A stretch of 64,000 bases of DNA from Streptomyces mashuensis (GTDB lineage: Bacteria; Actinomycetota; Actinomycetes; Streptomycetales; Streptomycetaceae), in contig NZ_BNBD01000003.1 of assembly GCF_014654785.1 (NCBI RefSeq), forward strand, positions 186,001-250,000, given 5' to 3'. The position numbers and the translations under genes are program-made. The notes under the pieces are model-generated. The model ran no database searches. It was not told the DNA's origin and saw only the letters and a list, made by a program, of their open reading frames with translations. The number at the start of each line of letters is the position of its first letter. The stretch's first letter is position 1. Below, piece after piece: positions 41,009-48,797 of the stretch.

Positions 41009-42202
41009 CTATCCGTGGCCTTGATCATGCTCGCGCTTCCCGGCGAGGGCGTCGAGGTTCTCGCGGAGCGACTTGAGCATGTGGTCGTGGTCGGCCTCGC
41101 CGGTGCGGGCGGGGACGGCGTCGTGGGCGCCGGCGAGGCGGCGGAAGCCGCCGCGGCTCTCCAGGCGCCCGGTGAGGGTGAGGGGCACCCCGGCCAGGTG
41201 GGCGTATCCGGCGACGCGGTAGTCCTCCGCGCCGAGGGTGGCCCGGACGTGGGTGACGTCGGCGCCGGACAGGACGCGCAGCCGGACGGTGCCGGGGCCC
41301 CAGGGGCTCTCGCGGCGCAGGCGCACCACGGTGCCGGTGAGGGTGACGGGCAGGGCCGGTTCCTGGTGTATGTAGCGGGCGGCGGCCTCGCGGAGGGCGG
41401 GGAGGTCGTCCGGGGTGAAGGTGACGGGGGCGGGGCGGGCGGGGGCGCCGGGTGGGGGGCCGGCGGCGGGGGCCCAGTGGACGGTGACGCGGGCGGCGGC
41501 GCAGCCGTGGACGAGGGCGGCGACGGCGTCGGTGAGCTCGCGGCTGCCGCCGTGGGTCACGGCGGTGGTGTAGCCGTCGGTGCTGCCGGTGGCGCGGCAC
41601 TGGTCGGTGGCGGCGCGGGTGGCGCGCAGGGCGTCGAGCAGCGTGGTGACCAGGGGGCGGCCGCCGTCGGGCGGGGCGTGCAGGGGGACGTGGGCGGTGA
41701 GGGCCTGTCCGTCGGGGGCGGCGGTGACGAGGACGGGCGCGAGGGCGGTCTCGGCGCGGCGGCGGTGGCGGGCGCCGTGGTGGGCGGCGGGGCCGTGGGC
41801 GGCGAGGGCGGCGGCGAGGAGGAGGGCGCGGGTGGCGGTGCGCAGCCGGTCCTGGCCGGCCCAGGGGGCGGCGGGGGCGGGGGGTTCGGGGTGTTCGCGG
41901 TGGACGTGGACCTCGTCGCCGGGGGTGTGCAGGGCGTGGAGGACGGCGTCGGCGCTGGGGTGGGGGCTGTGTTCGAGGGCGGTGACGGCCTCGGCGAGGA
42001 GGTCGGCGCTGTCGGGGAAGGCGGGGTCGTCGGGCAGCAGGAGGCTGGTGGCGCCGGCGGTGGGGCCGGGTGGGGTCCAGCGGCTGTAGCGGCCGGGCTG
42101 TCCGCCGCGCCGGCGCCAGCCGTGGCGGGCGAGGAGGGCGGCGAGGACGGCGGGGTCGGGTGGGTGGGGTGCCTGGTGGTGGGGTCCGGTGGGCCGGTGC
42201 AT
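41009..42202 (-). CDS. Unknown protein paired with a DUF4365 gene
   Basis: A 397-residue protein, Ala/His/Arg/Pro-rich. The first 60 residues have a small helical domain ending in RHGWRRRGGQPGRYSRWTPPG. A helical middle follows. The last 130 residues look beta-rich (LPVTLTGTVVRLRRESPWGPGTVRLRVL, VAGYAHLAGVPLTLTGRLES), which suggests an OB-like or nucleic-acid-binding fold. I do not recognise a family. ATG 42202 overlaps the DUF4365 stop (TGATG), so the two are translated together and probably act together. Confidence 0.7.
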   Translation of the reverse strand: MHRPTGPHHQAPHPPDPAVLAALLARHGWRRRGGQPGRYSRWTPPGPTAGATSLLLPDDPAFPDSADLLAEAVTALEHSPHPSADAVLHALHTPGDEVHVHREHPEPPAPAAPWAGQDRLRTATRALLLAAALAAHGPAAHHGARHRRRAETALAPVLVTAAPDGQALTAHVPLHAPPDGGRPLVTTLLDALRATRAATDQCRATGSTDGYTTAVTHGGSRELTDAVAALVHGCAAARVTVHWAPAAGPPPGAPARPAPVTFTPDDLPALREAAARYIHQEPALPVTLTGTVVRLRRESPWGPGTVRLRVLSGADVTHVRATLGAEDYRVAGYAHLAGVPLTLTGRLESRGGFRRLAGAHDAVPARTGEADHDHMLKSLRENLDALAGKREHDQGHG

Positions 42203-42798
42203 CAGGGTCTCCCTCCCGCCCCGACCCGCGTCATGATCTCGCAGAGGGCGCGGTCGTCGAAGACGCGCGTGGCCGGGATCCGCACGGTGGTCCTGCGCCG
42301 GCCGGTGACGGGGTGGCCGGCGAGGTTGGTCCAGTAGCAGCAGTGGCGCAGTTCGAGGGCGTCGTGGCCGGCGTGGAGCCAGTCGTCGCGGGCGCGGGGG
42401 ACGAGCATGACGACGAGGATGCGGTGCACGGCGACGGGGGTCCGGGCGAGCTTGGCCAGGTGGTCGTTGTCGAGGGTGAAGGGGAAGGTCACCGGGGGTG
42501 TGCCGGGGCGGGCCGGCAGGCGGCGGGGGCCGAGCTGGTAGGTGCTTTTGAGCTGGACCTTGATGGTGACCTCGTCGTCGGCGGTGTGGCCGGGGGCGCT
42601 GTGGCTGACGTGCCAGTCGACGCCGTTGTCGGGGAAGGGCTGGGCCAGGGTGCAGCCGGCGGCGGCCGCGACGGCGTGCAGGTAGCCGATCTGGAGGGTC
42701 TCCATGCAGGCGGTGGTGGCCAGGCTGCCGCGGCCGGGTCCGGTGGGGGGTGGTGGGGCCGGGACGGGGGCGTCGGGGCCGGGCTGCGCGAGCGCCAT
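42202..42798 (-). CDS. DUF4365 nuclease-like protein
   Basis: A 198-residue protein from ATG 42798, with GGAAGG upstream. After a Pro-rich lead it shows GSLATTACMETLQIGYLHAVAAAAG, then Asp61 in DNGVDW and IKVQLKST (Gln82, Lys84). This is the D-(Q/E)xK pattern of PD-(D/E)XK nucleases found in DUF4365. A nuclease role is therefore inferred, not shown. It is followed with one-base overlap by the 397-residue partner and is divergent from a 3'-5' exonuclease gene. Confidence 0.75.
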   Translation of the reverse strand: MALAQPGPDAPVPAPPPPTGPGRGSLATTACMETLQIGYLHAVAAAAGCTLAQPFPDNGVDWHVSHSAPGHTADDEVTIKVQLKSTYQLGPRRLPARPGTPPVTFPFTLDNDHLAKLARTPVAVHRILVVMLVPRARDDWLHAGHDALELRHCCYWTNLAGHPVTGRRRTTVRIPATRVFDDRALCEIMTRVGAGGRP

Positions 42799-42964
42799 GT
42801 CCGAAAAGCCTTCCGGGCTCGCCGGTTCTTCGGTCGTACATCTGTGTTGTCTCCACGCGAACCCACCGGCAAACGGCGGCGGTTCGGGCACGCGGGTGTG
42901 GGGGTATCCACCTGGCGGGGAGGGGAAATTCGCCAAGTTCCGCTTGAGTGCGAGGAGTTGTGTC

Positions 42965-43690
42965 ATGCCGTGCTGGTTCGAGGGGCCGCTGGCGGCCTTC
43001 GACACCGAGACGACCGGTGTGGACGTGGAGCGCGACCGGATCGTGTCGGCGGCGTTCGTGACGCAGTCGCAGGCGGGGGCCTCGCCGTTGGTCACCCGCT
43101 GGCTGGTGAACCCGGGTGTTCCGGTGCCGGAGGAGTCGACCGCGATACACGGGTTGTCGGAGGAGCATCTGCAGCGGCACGGGCGGTGGCCGGCGCCGGT
43201 GATGGAGGAGGTGGCGCGGGCGCTGGCGGGGCATGCGACGCGGGGCATCCCGCTGGTGGTGATGAACGCGCCGTTCGATCTGACGCTGCTGGACCGGGAG
43301 TTGCGCCGGCACCGGGCGTCGTCGCTGGCGGGGTATCTGGGCGGGGCGCCGCTGTGCGTGCTGGATCCGTGGGTGCTGGACCGGCATCTGGACCGCTATC
43401 GCAAGGGGCGGCGGACGCTGGTGGACCTGTGCGGGGAGTACGGGGTGGCGCTGACGGAGGCGCACGACGCGGCGGCGGACGCGATCGCGGCGCTGGAGGT
43501 GGTGCGGGCGGTGGGGCGGCGGTTCGCGTCGCGGCTGGACCGGCTGAGCCCGGCGGAGCTGCACGCGCGTCAGGCGGTGTGGCATGCGGCGCAGGCGCGG
43601 GGGCTGCAGGCGTGGTTCGCGCGGAACGGTTCGGACGAGGAGTGCGATCCGGCATGGCCGTTGCGGCCGGAGCTGCCGGCGGTGGCCTGA
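42965..43690 (+). CDS. DEDDh 3'-5' exonuclease (DnaQ-like)
   Basis: A 241-residue exonuclease of the DNA polymerase III epsilon family. Exo I FDTETTGVDVE, Exo II VVMNAPFDLTLLDREL, Exo III AHDAAADAIAAL with the catalytic His-Asp. ATG 42965 has GAGGAG seven bases before it. It is a stand-alone domain without polymerase partner signatures, so repair or RNA/DNA trimming roles are possible. It is divergent from the DUF4365 gene across 166 bases and ends at a strong terminator. Confidence 0.9.
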   Translation: MPCWFEGPLAAFDTETTGVDVERDRIVSAAFVTQSQAGASPLVTRWLVNPGVPVPEESTAIHGLSEEHLQRHGRWPAPVMEEVARALAGHATRGIPLVVMNAPFDLTLLDRELRRHRASSLAGYLGGAPLCVLDPWVLDRHLDRYRKGRRTLVDLCGEYGVALTEAHDAAADAIAALEVVRAVGRRFASRLDRLSPAELHARQAVWHAAQARGLQAWFARNGSDEECDPAWPLRPELPAVA

Positions 43691-43706
43691 CCTTCCGGGC
43701 AAGGCG

Positions 43707-43740
43707 GAAGGCCGGTCCCTCTGTTGAGGGACCGGCCTTC
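43707..43740. terminator. Bidirectional terminator between the exonuclease gene and tRNA-Val
   Basis: A perfect 15-bp inverted repeat (43707-43721, 43726-43740) with a TGTT loop. It lies 16 bases past the exonuclease stop and six bases past the 3' end of the oppositely directed tRNA-Val gene, so it can serve both. Confidence 0.92.
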
Positions 43741-43746
43741 GTGCTG

Positions 43747-43818
43747 TGGGCGATACTGGGATCGAACCAGTGACCTCTTCGGTGTGAACGAAGCGCTCTC
43801 CCGCTGAGCTAATCGCCC
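43747..43818 (-). tRNA. tRNA-Val(CAC), copy 1
   Basis: 72 bases fold as a cloverleaf: acceptor GGGCGAT/ATCGCCC, D arm GCTCAGCGGGAGAGC, anticodon stem CTTCG/CGAAG with loop TTCACAC (anticodon CAC), T arm ACTGG-TTCGATC-CCAGT. CCA is not encoded. It is identical to the copy at 44440-44511. Confidence 0.97.
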
Positions 43819-43854
43819 GGGATTTCCCCGGGGTTTCCCCCGGCGACGCACTGA

Positions 43855-43884
43855 ACAATACAGGTCGCGGCGGCTCCGCATCAA
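43855..43884 (-). promoter_or_regulatory. Promoter of tRNA-Val(CAC) copy 1
   Basis: On the minus strand TTGATG and TATTGT are separated by 18 bases, a good vegetative -35/-10 pair, ending 36 bases before the tRNA 5' end. The -35 box overlaps the last codons of the START-like gene. Confidence 0.55.
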
Positions 43885-44372
43885 ATTCCCTGCCGGGCGG
43901 GGTCCAGCCGGGTGCGGAGGGAGCGGCGGGCGGTGCGCATCATCCAGGCGTGGTTGGCGAGGAAGACGGGGCGGCCGGGGAGGGCGAGGAGGCGCATGAG
44001 GGGGTGGCGGACCTCGACCTCCTGGTCGTAGCGGAGGGTGGTGCCGGCGGGGTGGTGGGGGCGTACGGTCCAGCGGGCCCAGCCGTGGAGGTCGCCGGTG
44101 ATGGCGATCTCCAGGAGGCCGGCGGCGGGGTCGTGGCGGGTGGCGCGGACGGCGAGGGTGAGGTCGTAGGGCAGGACGGAGCGCACGCGGACGGTGGCGC
44201 GGGTCTCGTCGATGCGGTCGACGTGGCGGACCTGGGGCCACCAGACGTTGTAGGCGTCGGCGTCCTCCAGGACGGCGTAGACGGCCGTGGGCGGGGCCGG
44301 GAAGGTCCAGGTGCCCTGGAAGCGGTAGCGGTGGAGGGTGCGCCGGTGCGGGCGGGTCGTGGCGGGTGGCAT
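43881..44372 (-). CDS. SRPBCC/START-like domain protein
   Basis: A 163-residue single-domain protein of the polyketide cyclase/START superfamily. It has FQGTWTFPAPPTAVYAVLEDADAYNVWWPQV at the N-terminus (the usual Ala/Val-x-x-V-W-x-x-hydrophobic helix after strand 1) and a C-terminal helix after GRPVFLANHAWMMRTARRSL. It would bind a hydrophobic ligand; none can be named. It lies between two identical tRNA-Val genes, all on the same strand. Confidence 0.8.
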   Translation of the reverse strand: MPPATTRPHRRTLHRYRFQGTWTFPAPPTAVYAVLEDADAYNVWWPQVRHVDRIDETRATVRVRSVLPYDLTLAVRATRHDPAAGLLEIAITGDLHGWARWTVRPHHPAGTTLRYDQEVEVRHPLMRLLALPGRPVFLANHAWMMRTARRSLRTRLDPARQGI

Positions 44373-44392
44373 GTCTGCCAGCGGACACGACG

Positions 44393-44435
44393 CGACCGGG
44401 GGCCCGCAAGACGGCGTCCTGCGGGCCCCCGGTCG
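44393..44435 (-). terminator. Terminator after tRNA-Val(CAC) copy 2
   Basis: A perfect 16-bp inverted repeat (44393-44408, 44420-44435) with an 11-base loop, five bases beyond the tRNA 3' end. It also covers the space just upstream of the START-like gene. Confidence 0.85.
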
Positions 44436-44439
44436 GCTG

Positions 44440-44511
44440 TGGGCGATACTGGGATCGAACCAGTGACCTCTTCGGTGTGAACGAAGCGCTCTCCCGCTGA
44501 GCTAATCGCCC
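44440..44511 (-). tRNA. tRNA-Val(CAC), copy 2
   Basis: The same 72 bases as copy 1, 693 bases away on the same strand. A TAATGT that could be its -10 box lies at 44526-44531, with no good -35. Confidence 0.97.
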
Positions 44512-44595
44512 CGGGCGCATCGCCAACATTACCCCATGTCAGAGGGTGCTTTCGAACTGCGCGGCGGCCGGGTGGCGGGACGGTGGCCGGGGCGG

Positions 44596-45066
44596 TCAGC
44601 GGTGCAGTGCCCAGGGTGCGCGGAGGCCGTAGCGGGCGAGGTAGCAGCCGACGAGCACGCCGGCGATGGCGAGGCCGGCGACGGTGAGGGCGATGTTGCG
44701 CCGGCGGACCTTCGGGTCGAGGGCGCGCTGGGCGGCGGCGGTGACCTTGTGCTTGGTCCAGCGCAGGACGAGCTGGGCCCAGACGAACTCGGTGGCCCAG
44801 ATCGCCATGCCGGCGAAGATCACCAGCCAGCCGGGGCCGGGCAGGGGCAGCATGATCACGCCGGCGACGACGACGGCGAGGCCGACGACGAAGACCCCGG
44901 CCTGCCAGCTGAGGTGCAGGGCCCGGGAGCGCCGGACGAAGTGCGGGGCCCGGGAGCCCAGGGGCCGCTCCCGGCCGGCCGGGCCGGGCGGCGCTGCGGC
45001 GGGGCCGGTCCCGTCGGCGGGGGCGGTTTCGTCGGCGGGGGACCGCTCGTCACTCTCCGCGTTCAT
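44596..45066 (-). CDS. PGPGW-type small membrane protein (TIGR02611-like)
   Basis: A 156-residue protein from ATG 45066. An acidic, Pro/Ala-rich cytoplasmic N-terminus is followed by a helix pair around VIMLPLPGPGWLVIFAGMAI, the PGPGW signature. A basic loop (KHKVTAAAQRALDPKVRRRN) and a last helix (IALTVAGLAIAGVLVGCYLA) follow. Function is unknown. Its position beside ssgB is shared by streptomycetes as far as I recall. It is divergent from ssgB across 201 bases. Confidence 0.82.
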   Translation of the reverse strand: MNAESDERSPADETAPADGTGPAAAPPGPAGRERPLGSRAPHFVRRSRALHLSWQAGVFVVGLAVVVAGVIMLPLPGPGWLVIFAGMAIWATEFVWAQLVLRWTKHKVTAAAQRALDPKVRRRNIALTVAGLAIAGVLVGCYLARYGLRAPWALHR

Positions 45067-45267
45067 GCCGTCCAACGTACCCGACGGTGCGCGGAACGGC
45101 GGATATCACCGCTTCGGCGGTACCGGTGGCGCGGCGGCTGGGCCGTCCGGGGTATCCGAAGGGCCGCAAAACGGGCAGAGGGGTTTACAACGGCACCGTA
45201 GGTGGCATGTCGATTTCGCCGACGTGCGAATCCCCGAGCGCACACTGAGCGAAAGGCCTTGGCGCTT

Positions 45268-45681
45268 ATGAACACCACGGTCAGCTGTGAGCTGCACCTG
45301 CGCCTCATTGTGTCGAGCGAATCCTCACTGCCCGTACCCGCGGGCCTGCGGTACGACACGGCCGATCCGTATGCCGTGCACGCCACCTTCCACACCGGAG
45401 CCGAAGAGACGGTCGAGTGGGTCTTCGCCCGGGACCTGCTCGCGGAGGGCCTGCACCGGCCCACGGGCACCGGAGACGTACGGGTCTGGCCGTCCCGCAG
45501 CCACGGTCAGGGCGTCGTCTGCATCGCACTGAGCTCGCCGGAGGGCGAGGCCCTGCTGGAGGCGCCGGCCAGGGCCCTGGAGTCGTTCCTCAAGCGGACC
45601 GACGCCGCCGTCCCGCCCGGCACCGAACACCGGCACTTCGACCTGGACACCGAGCTCTCCCACATCCTCGCGGAGAGCTGA
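45268..45681 (+). CDS. ssgB: Sporulation and cell-division protein SsgB
   Basis: SsgB recruits FtsZ to future septa in aerial hyphae together with SsgA and is needed for sporulation-specific division. The 137-residue sequence (NTTVSCELHLRLIVSSE..., GTEHRHFDLDTELSHILAES) is almost the S. coelicolor protein as I remember it. I chose ATG 45268; 22 in-frame upstream codons match nothing in the family. In S. coelicolor the gene depends on the stress sigma factor SigH; I could not place a convincing SigH promoter in the 201-base upstream gap. Confidence 0.97.
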   Translation: MNTTVSCELHLRLIVSSESSLPVPAGLRYDTADPYAVHATFHTGAEETVEWVFARDLLAEGLHRPTGTGDVRVWPSRSHGQGVVCIALSSPEGEALLEAPARALESFLKRTDAAVPPGTEHRHFDLDTELSHILAES

Positions 45682-45895
45682 GGCCGGGCGGGAGCCGAAC
45701 CGACACGCCGGCCCACTCGGGGAGGCCGGCGAGCCCCACAGGAACATCACTCGACATCGCGCATACGGCATGAGGCGGCGCCGTCGTCCACCGCTCCCGG
45801 TGGCCGGCGGCGCCGTCGTACGGCCGGGCCGCTAGAGTCGCTCCCCACTCGAACAGTTGCCGCCCCACACCGCCCGGCCAGGGAGCGAACGACCC

Positions 45896-46459
45896 GTGCT
45901 GATCAACCACGACACCCGGTTCACACTGGAGGCCGTCGTCGACCTGCTCAACCGCGAGCTCGACGGCCTGGCCGCGCTGCGGGACTTCGTCGCCCGGCAC
46001 GCCATCAGCGGCACCGGCGCCCTGCACGAGCCGGACCTCGCGGCCGTACGGGCCGTCCGCGACCGGTTCGCCCAGGTGTTCGACAGCCGGGACGCGCGGG
46101 AGGCGGCCGAGCTGCTCAACGCACTGGTCGCCGAGGCCGGCACCACGCCCCGGCTGACCGACCACGACGGGCACGACTGGCACGTCCACTACTTCGCCCC
46201 GGGCGCCTCCCTGGCCGAGCACCTGGCCGCCGACGGCGGCATGGCCCTCTCCTTCCTGCTGGTGGCCGGCGAGCTGGAGCGGCTGCGGCGCTGCGACGCC
46301 CCCGGCTGCGGGCGCGCCTTCGTGGACCTCTCCCGCAACCGCTCCCGCCGCTACTGCGACGGCCGCACCTGCGGCAACCGTCTGCACGTGGCCGCCTACC
46401 GCGCCCGCCGCCGTGGCGGCGACGGCGGCGGGGACGGCGGCAGCGGCACGGCCGGCTGA
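45896..46459 (+). CDS. CGNR zinc-finger regulator
   Basis: A 187-residue protein from GTG 45896, with GGGAGCG upstream. The helical ABATE domain is at the N-terminus (about 1-120). The C-terminal zinc finger is CDAPGCGRAF...RRYCDGRTCGNR, containing the name-giving CGNR. Members are thought to be transcription regulators of stress genes. It begins 214 bases after ssgB with only weak hairpins between, so partial co-expression is possible. Confidence 0.88.
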   Translation: MLINHDTRFTLEAVVDLLNRELDGLAALRDFVARHAISGTGALHEPDLAAVRAVRDRFAQVFDSRDAREAAELLNALVAEAGTTPRLTDHDGHDWHVHYFAPGASLAEHLAADGGMALSFLLVAGELERLRRCDAPGCGRAFVDLSRNRSRRYCDGRTCGNRLHVAAYRARRRGGDGGGDGGSGTAG

Positions 46460-46481
46460 CGCCCGGCCCGCCCCTCCCCCG

Positions 46482-46622
46482 TCACCACCGGTAGAGGTCG
46501 TGCACGGCGGTGAGCAGGATCAGGGTGCCGATGAAGGCGAGGAAGAACATCAGCGGGGGCTGGGAGAGCGCGAAGAGGCAGCCGCGCGGTTCCTCGGTGA
46601 TCTGGGCCGGTTCGTCGTTCAT
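46482..46622 (-). CDS. 46-residue membrane microprotein
   Basis: Reads MNDEPAQITEEPRGCLFALS, then a single hydrophobic helix (about 23-41, PPLMFFLAFIGTLILLTAV), and ends HDLYRW. Start ATG has CCGGAG immediately upstream. The acidic head and Arg-Trp end give a clear topology with the N-terminus probably inside. Codon third positions are mostly G or C, as in real genes here. It converges with the CGNR gene 22 bases away. No function known. Confidence 0.65.
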   Translation of the reverse strand: MNDEPAQITEEPRGCLFALSQPPLMFFLAFIGTLILLTAVHDLYRW

Positions 46623-46726
46623 CTCCGGCAGATCATGACGCAGCCCTGCCCCGGGGCCGCATCAACATGCCACCCGTTAGGGGGAGTTCATGGGAATGTT
46701 CTGCGGAGCACCGGGGCGAGAGATCG

Positions 46727-47182
46727 TCAGATCCCGTGTTTCTTGAGGATCGCCTCGATGTCCGAGAAGTCCTCGTCGCCCCCGCCCGCAGCCTTCGCCC
46801 CGCGCCCCTTGCGCCCCGCCTCGGGCGCGGCCGGTATGCCGGGCGTGGCGGACGCCGGCGCCACGGCGTCCCGCCGCCGGGCCCGTATCGCCGCACGGCG
46901 CTCGCGCCGCTCGGCGCGGCTTCCCCCGGACCGGCGCTCCACGGCCCGGCTCACGGTGAAGAGGAGGAAGGACAGCGCGAGCACGCCGAAGCCCGCCCAC
47001 ACGGTCGGCTTGAGGACGATGTCGGTGAGCCAGTCGACGACGCCCGTGAGCACCAGCCCCACGGGGATGAGGGACCAGGCCGCGATGCGGGTCGCGGCGA
47101 GGAAGCGCCGGCGGTAGGCGGTCACCAGGGCGATGCCCAGGCCGGCCGCGGACACCGCGGCCAGTACGGTCGACGTCAGCAT
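46727..47182 (-). CDS. Conserved three-helix membrane protein
   Basis: A 151-residue protein from ATG 47182, with GGAGGACG upstream. Three helices (about 2-20, 30-50, 62-80). A basic loop RRSGGSRAERRERRAAIRARRR, a Gly/Ala linker and a short acidic amphipathic end DEDFSDIEAILKKHGI follow. The tail looks like a docking peptide. Function unknown. Divergent from the DsbA-like gene. Confidence 0.75.
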   Translation of the reverse strand: MLTSTVLAAVSAAGLGIALVTAYRRRFLAATRIAAWSLIPVGLVLTGVVDWLTDIVLKPTVWAGFGVLALSFLLFTVSRAVERRSGGSRAERRERRAAIRARRRDAVAPASATPGIPAAPEAGRKGRGAKAAGGGDEDFSDIEAILKKHGI

Positions 47183-47348
47183 CGCGTCCTCCAGCCGGTG
47201 GTTTCTCCGTCCGTTCCATCGTGCACCGTGCGGGAGCCGTGGGGCCACGCCTCCGGCCGGGGATCAGGGAGATCTCCGGGTGAACCCCTGGGTGATCCCG
47301 CAGTGATCCCCCGGGGGCGGGGCCCGCCGCGCCTGGAAGACTGGCCCC

Positions 47349-47876
47349 ATGAGCGATGCCAGCACCCCCGACCCCGCCACCTCCCGCCCCGTCGTCCTGG
47401 ACGTCTGGTGCGAGCTGCAGTGCCCCGACTGCCACACCGCGCTGGACGACGTCCGCGCCCTGCGCGCCCGCTACGGCGACCGGCTCGACATTCGTCTGCG
47501 CCACTTCCCGCTGGAGAAGCACAAGCACTCCTACGCCGCCGCGCAGGCCGCCGAGGAGGCCGCGGAGCAGGGCAAGGGCTGGGCGTACGCGGAAGCGGTC
47601 CTGGGGCGCACGGCGGAGCTCGGCGCACGCGGCGAGAAGCTGCTGGTGGAGGTCGCGGGCGAGCTGGGCCTGGACGCGGAGGAAGTGGACACCGCGCTGA
47701 TCGACGGGCGCCACATGCTGGTCGTCGACGCCGACCAGGCGGAGGGCAGGGCGATCGGCGTGACGGGCACGCCCACCTACGTCATCGGTGACGAGCGGCT
47801 GGACGGCGGCAAGAGCCAGGAGGGTCTGCGCGAGCGGATCGAGGAGATCGCCGACCGGCTGCTGTCCGGCCACTGA
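47349..47876 (+). CDS. DsbA/FrnE-like thioredoxin-fold protein
   Basis: A 175-residue protein of the DsbA superfamily. Active site CPDC at residues 25-28, cis-proline loop TGTPTYV near 138, helical insert between. No signal peptide, so it probably acts in the cytoplasm like FrnE-type oxidoreductases. It converges with the GNAT gene 40 bases on. Confidence 0.85.
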   Translation: MSDASTPDPATSRPVVLDVWCELQCPDCHTALDDVRALRARYGDRLDIRLRHFPLEKHKHSYAAAQAAEEAAEQGKGWAYAEAVLGRTAELGARGEKLLVEVAGELGLDAEEVDTALIDGRHMLVVDADQAEGRAIGVTGTPTYVIGDERLDGGKSQEGLRERIEEIADRLLSGH

Positions 47877-47916
47877 CCGCGCGGGAGCGGCCCGGCCCGG
47901 GAGCGGCCCGGCGTGC

Positions 47917-48735
47917 TCAGAGCGGCTTGTAGAAGTGGAAGGCCGTCGGCCAGTAGCCCAGCGAGTCGTACAGCCGTACGGCCGGGGTGTTGGCGGCGAA
48001 GACGTGCAGCCCCAGGGTGCGGGCGCCGGCCGCGAGGCACTCCCGTTCGGCCAGGCGCATCAGGGTGCGCCCGTGGCCCCGGCCCCGGTGGGCCGCGCCC
48101 ACCTTCACGAGGAAGACGAAGCCGGCGTCCTCCTTCAGTGCCACCCACAGGGTGCCCACGTCCTGGCCGCCGGAGGTGAGGGCACGCAGTACGGTGCCGG
48201 GCGTGTCCGGGCCGGCGGGCAGGGCCGTGGCGTGGTCACGGTCGGCCTTGGCCCGGGCCACCGCCTCCGGCAGGCCGTTCTCCGCCCAGTCCTGCGCGTA
48301 CCCGGCCTTCGCGTCGGCCTCCCAGGCGGGGAACTCGGCCGCACCCAGCTCCCGTACCGTCACGCCGCCGGGCAGCGGGGGCGCGGTGCCCAGCGTCTTC
48401 TCCATGGAGCGGCTGCGCTCCGCGTAGCCCAGGGCGCGGACGAGGCCGAGGGCGGCCTCTTCTCCGGCGGGAACCGTGACGGCGATCTGCCGGCAGCCCC
48501 AGCCGCGCAGCACCTCCTCCGCGGCGAGCGCGGCGACGGTGCCGCGCCCCCGGCGCCGGTCGGGCCCGGCTATCGCGAGCCGTTCGATCCGCCCGTAGCG
48601 GGGGCCGAAGCGGCGGTCGGTGGTGATCTCGACGGAGCCGACGGGCCGGCTGTTGACGCACACGTCGTACGTGCGGGCGCGGTGGCCGTCGGCGGTGCGC
48701 CGCTCGGGTGCGGTGGGCCGCAGGGTGGTGGTCAC
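47917..48735 (-). CDS. Double-domain GNAT N-acetyltransferase
   Basis: A 272-residue protein with two GNAT folds. The first has IERLAIAGPDRRRGRGTVAALAAEE as acetyl-CoA loop (about 50-75). The second has [20 protein letters not shown] (about 212-230) and ends TPAVRLYDSLGYWP. Substrate unknown. The two-domain layout resembles mycothiol synthase, but MshD-specific features are not evident. Confidence 0.85.
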   Translation of the reverse strand: MTTTLRPTAPERRTADGHRARTYDVCVNSRPVGSVEITTDRRFGPRYGRIERLAIAGPDRRRGRGTVAALAAEEVLRGWGCRQIAVTVPAGEEAALGLVRALGYAERSRSMEKTLGTAPPLPGGVTVRELGAAEFPAWEADAKAGYAQDWAENGLPEAVARAKADRDHATALPAGPDTPGTVLRALTSGGQDVGTLWVALKEDAGFVFLVKVGAAHRGRGHGRTLMRLAERECLAAGARTLGLHVFAANTPAVRLYDSLGYWPTAFHFYKPL

Positions 48736-48797
48736 GCTGATGTTGTACCGGCCCGCCGTCCCTCCGTCACCGGGTTTTCAGGGGTCTCCACACGTCT

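Noticed and set aside
43747..44511. Integrated element bounded by tRNA-Val attachment repeats
   Set aside because: The repeats are complete tRNA genes and only one ordinary gene lies between them; no integrase, excisionase or replication gene is present.
45121..45267. SigH promoter for ssgB
   Set aside because: GGGGTAT at 45149 resembles a -10 box but no matching -35 lies at 14-16 bases, and GTTTAC at 45183 has no good -10. I therefore report no promoter.
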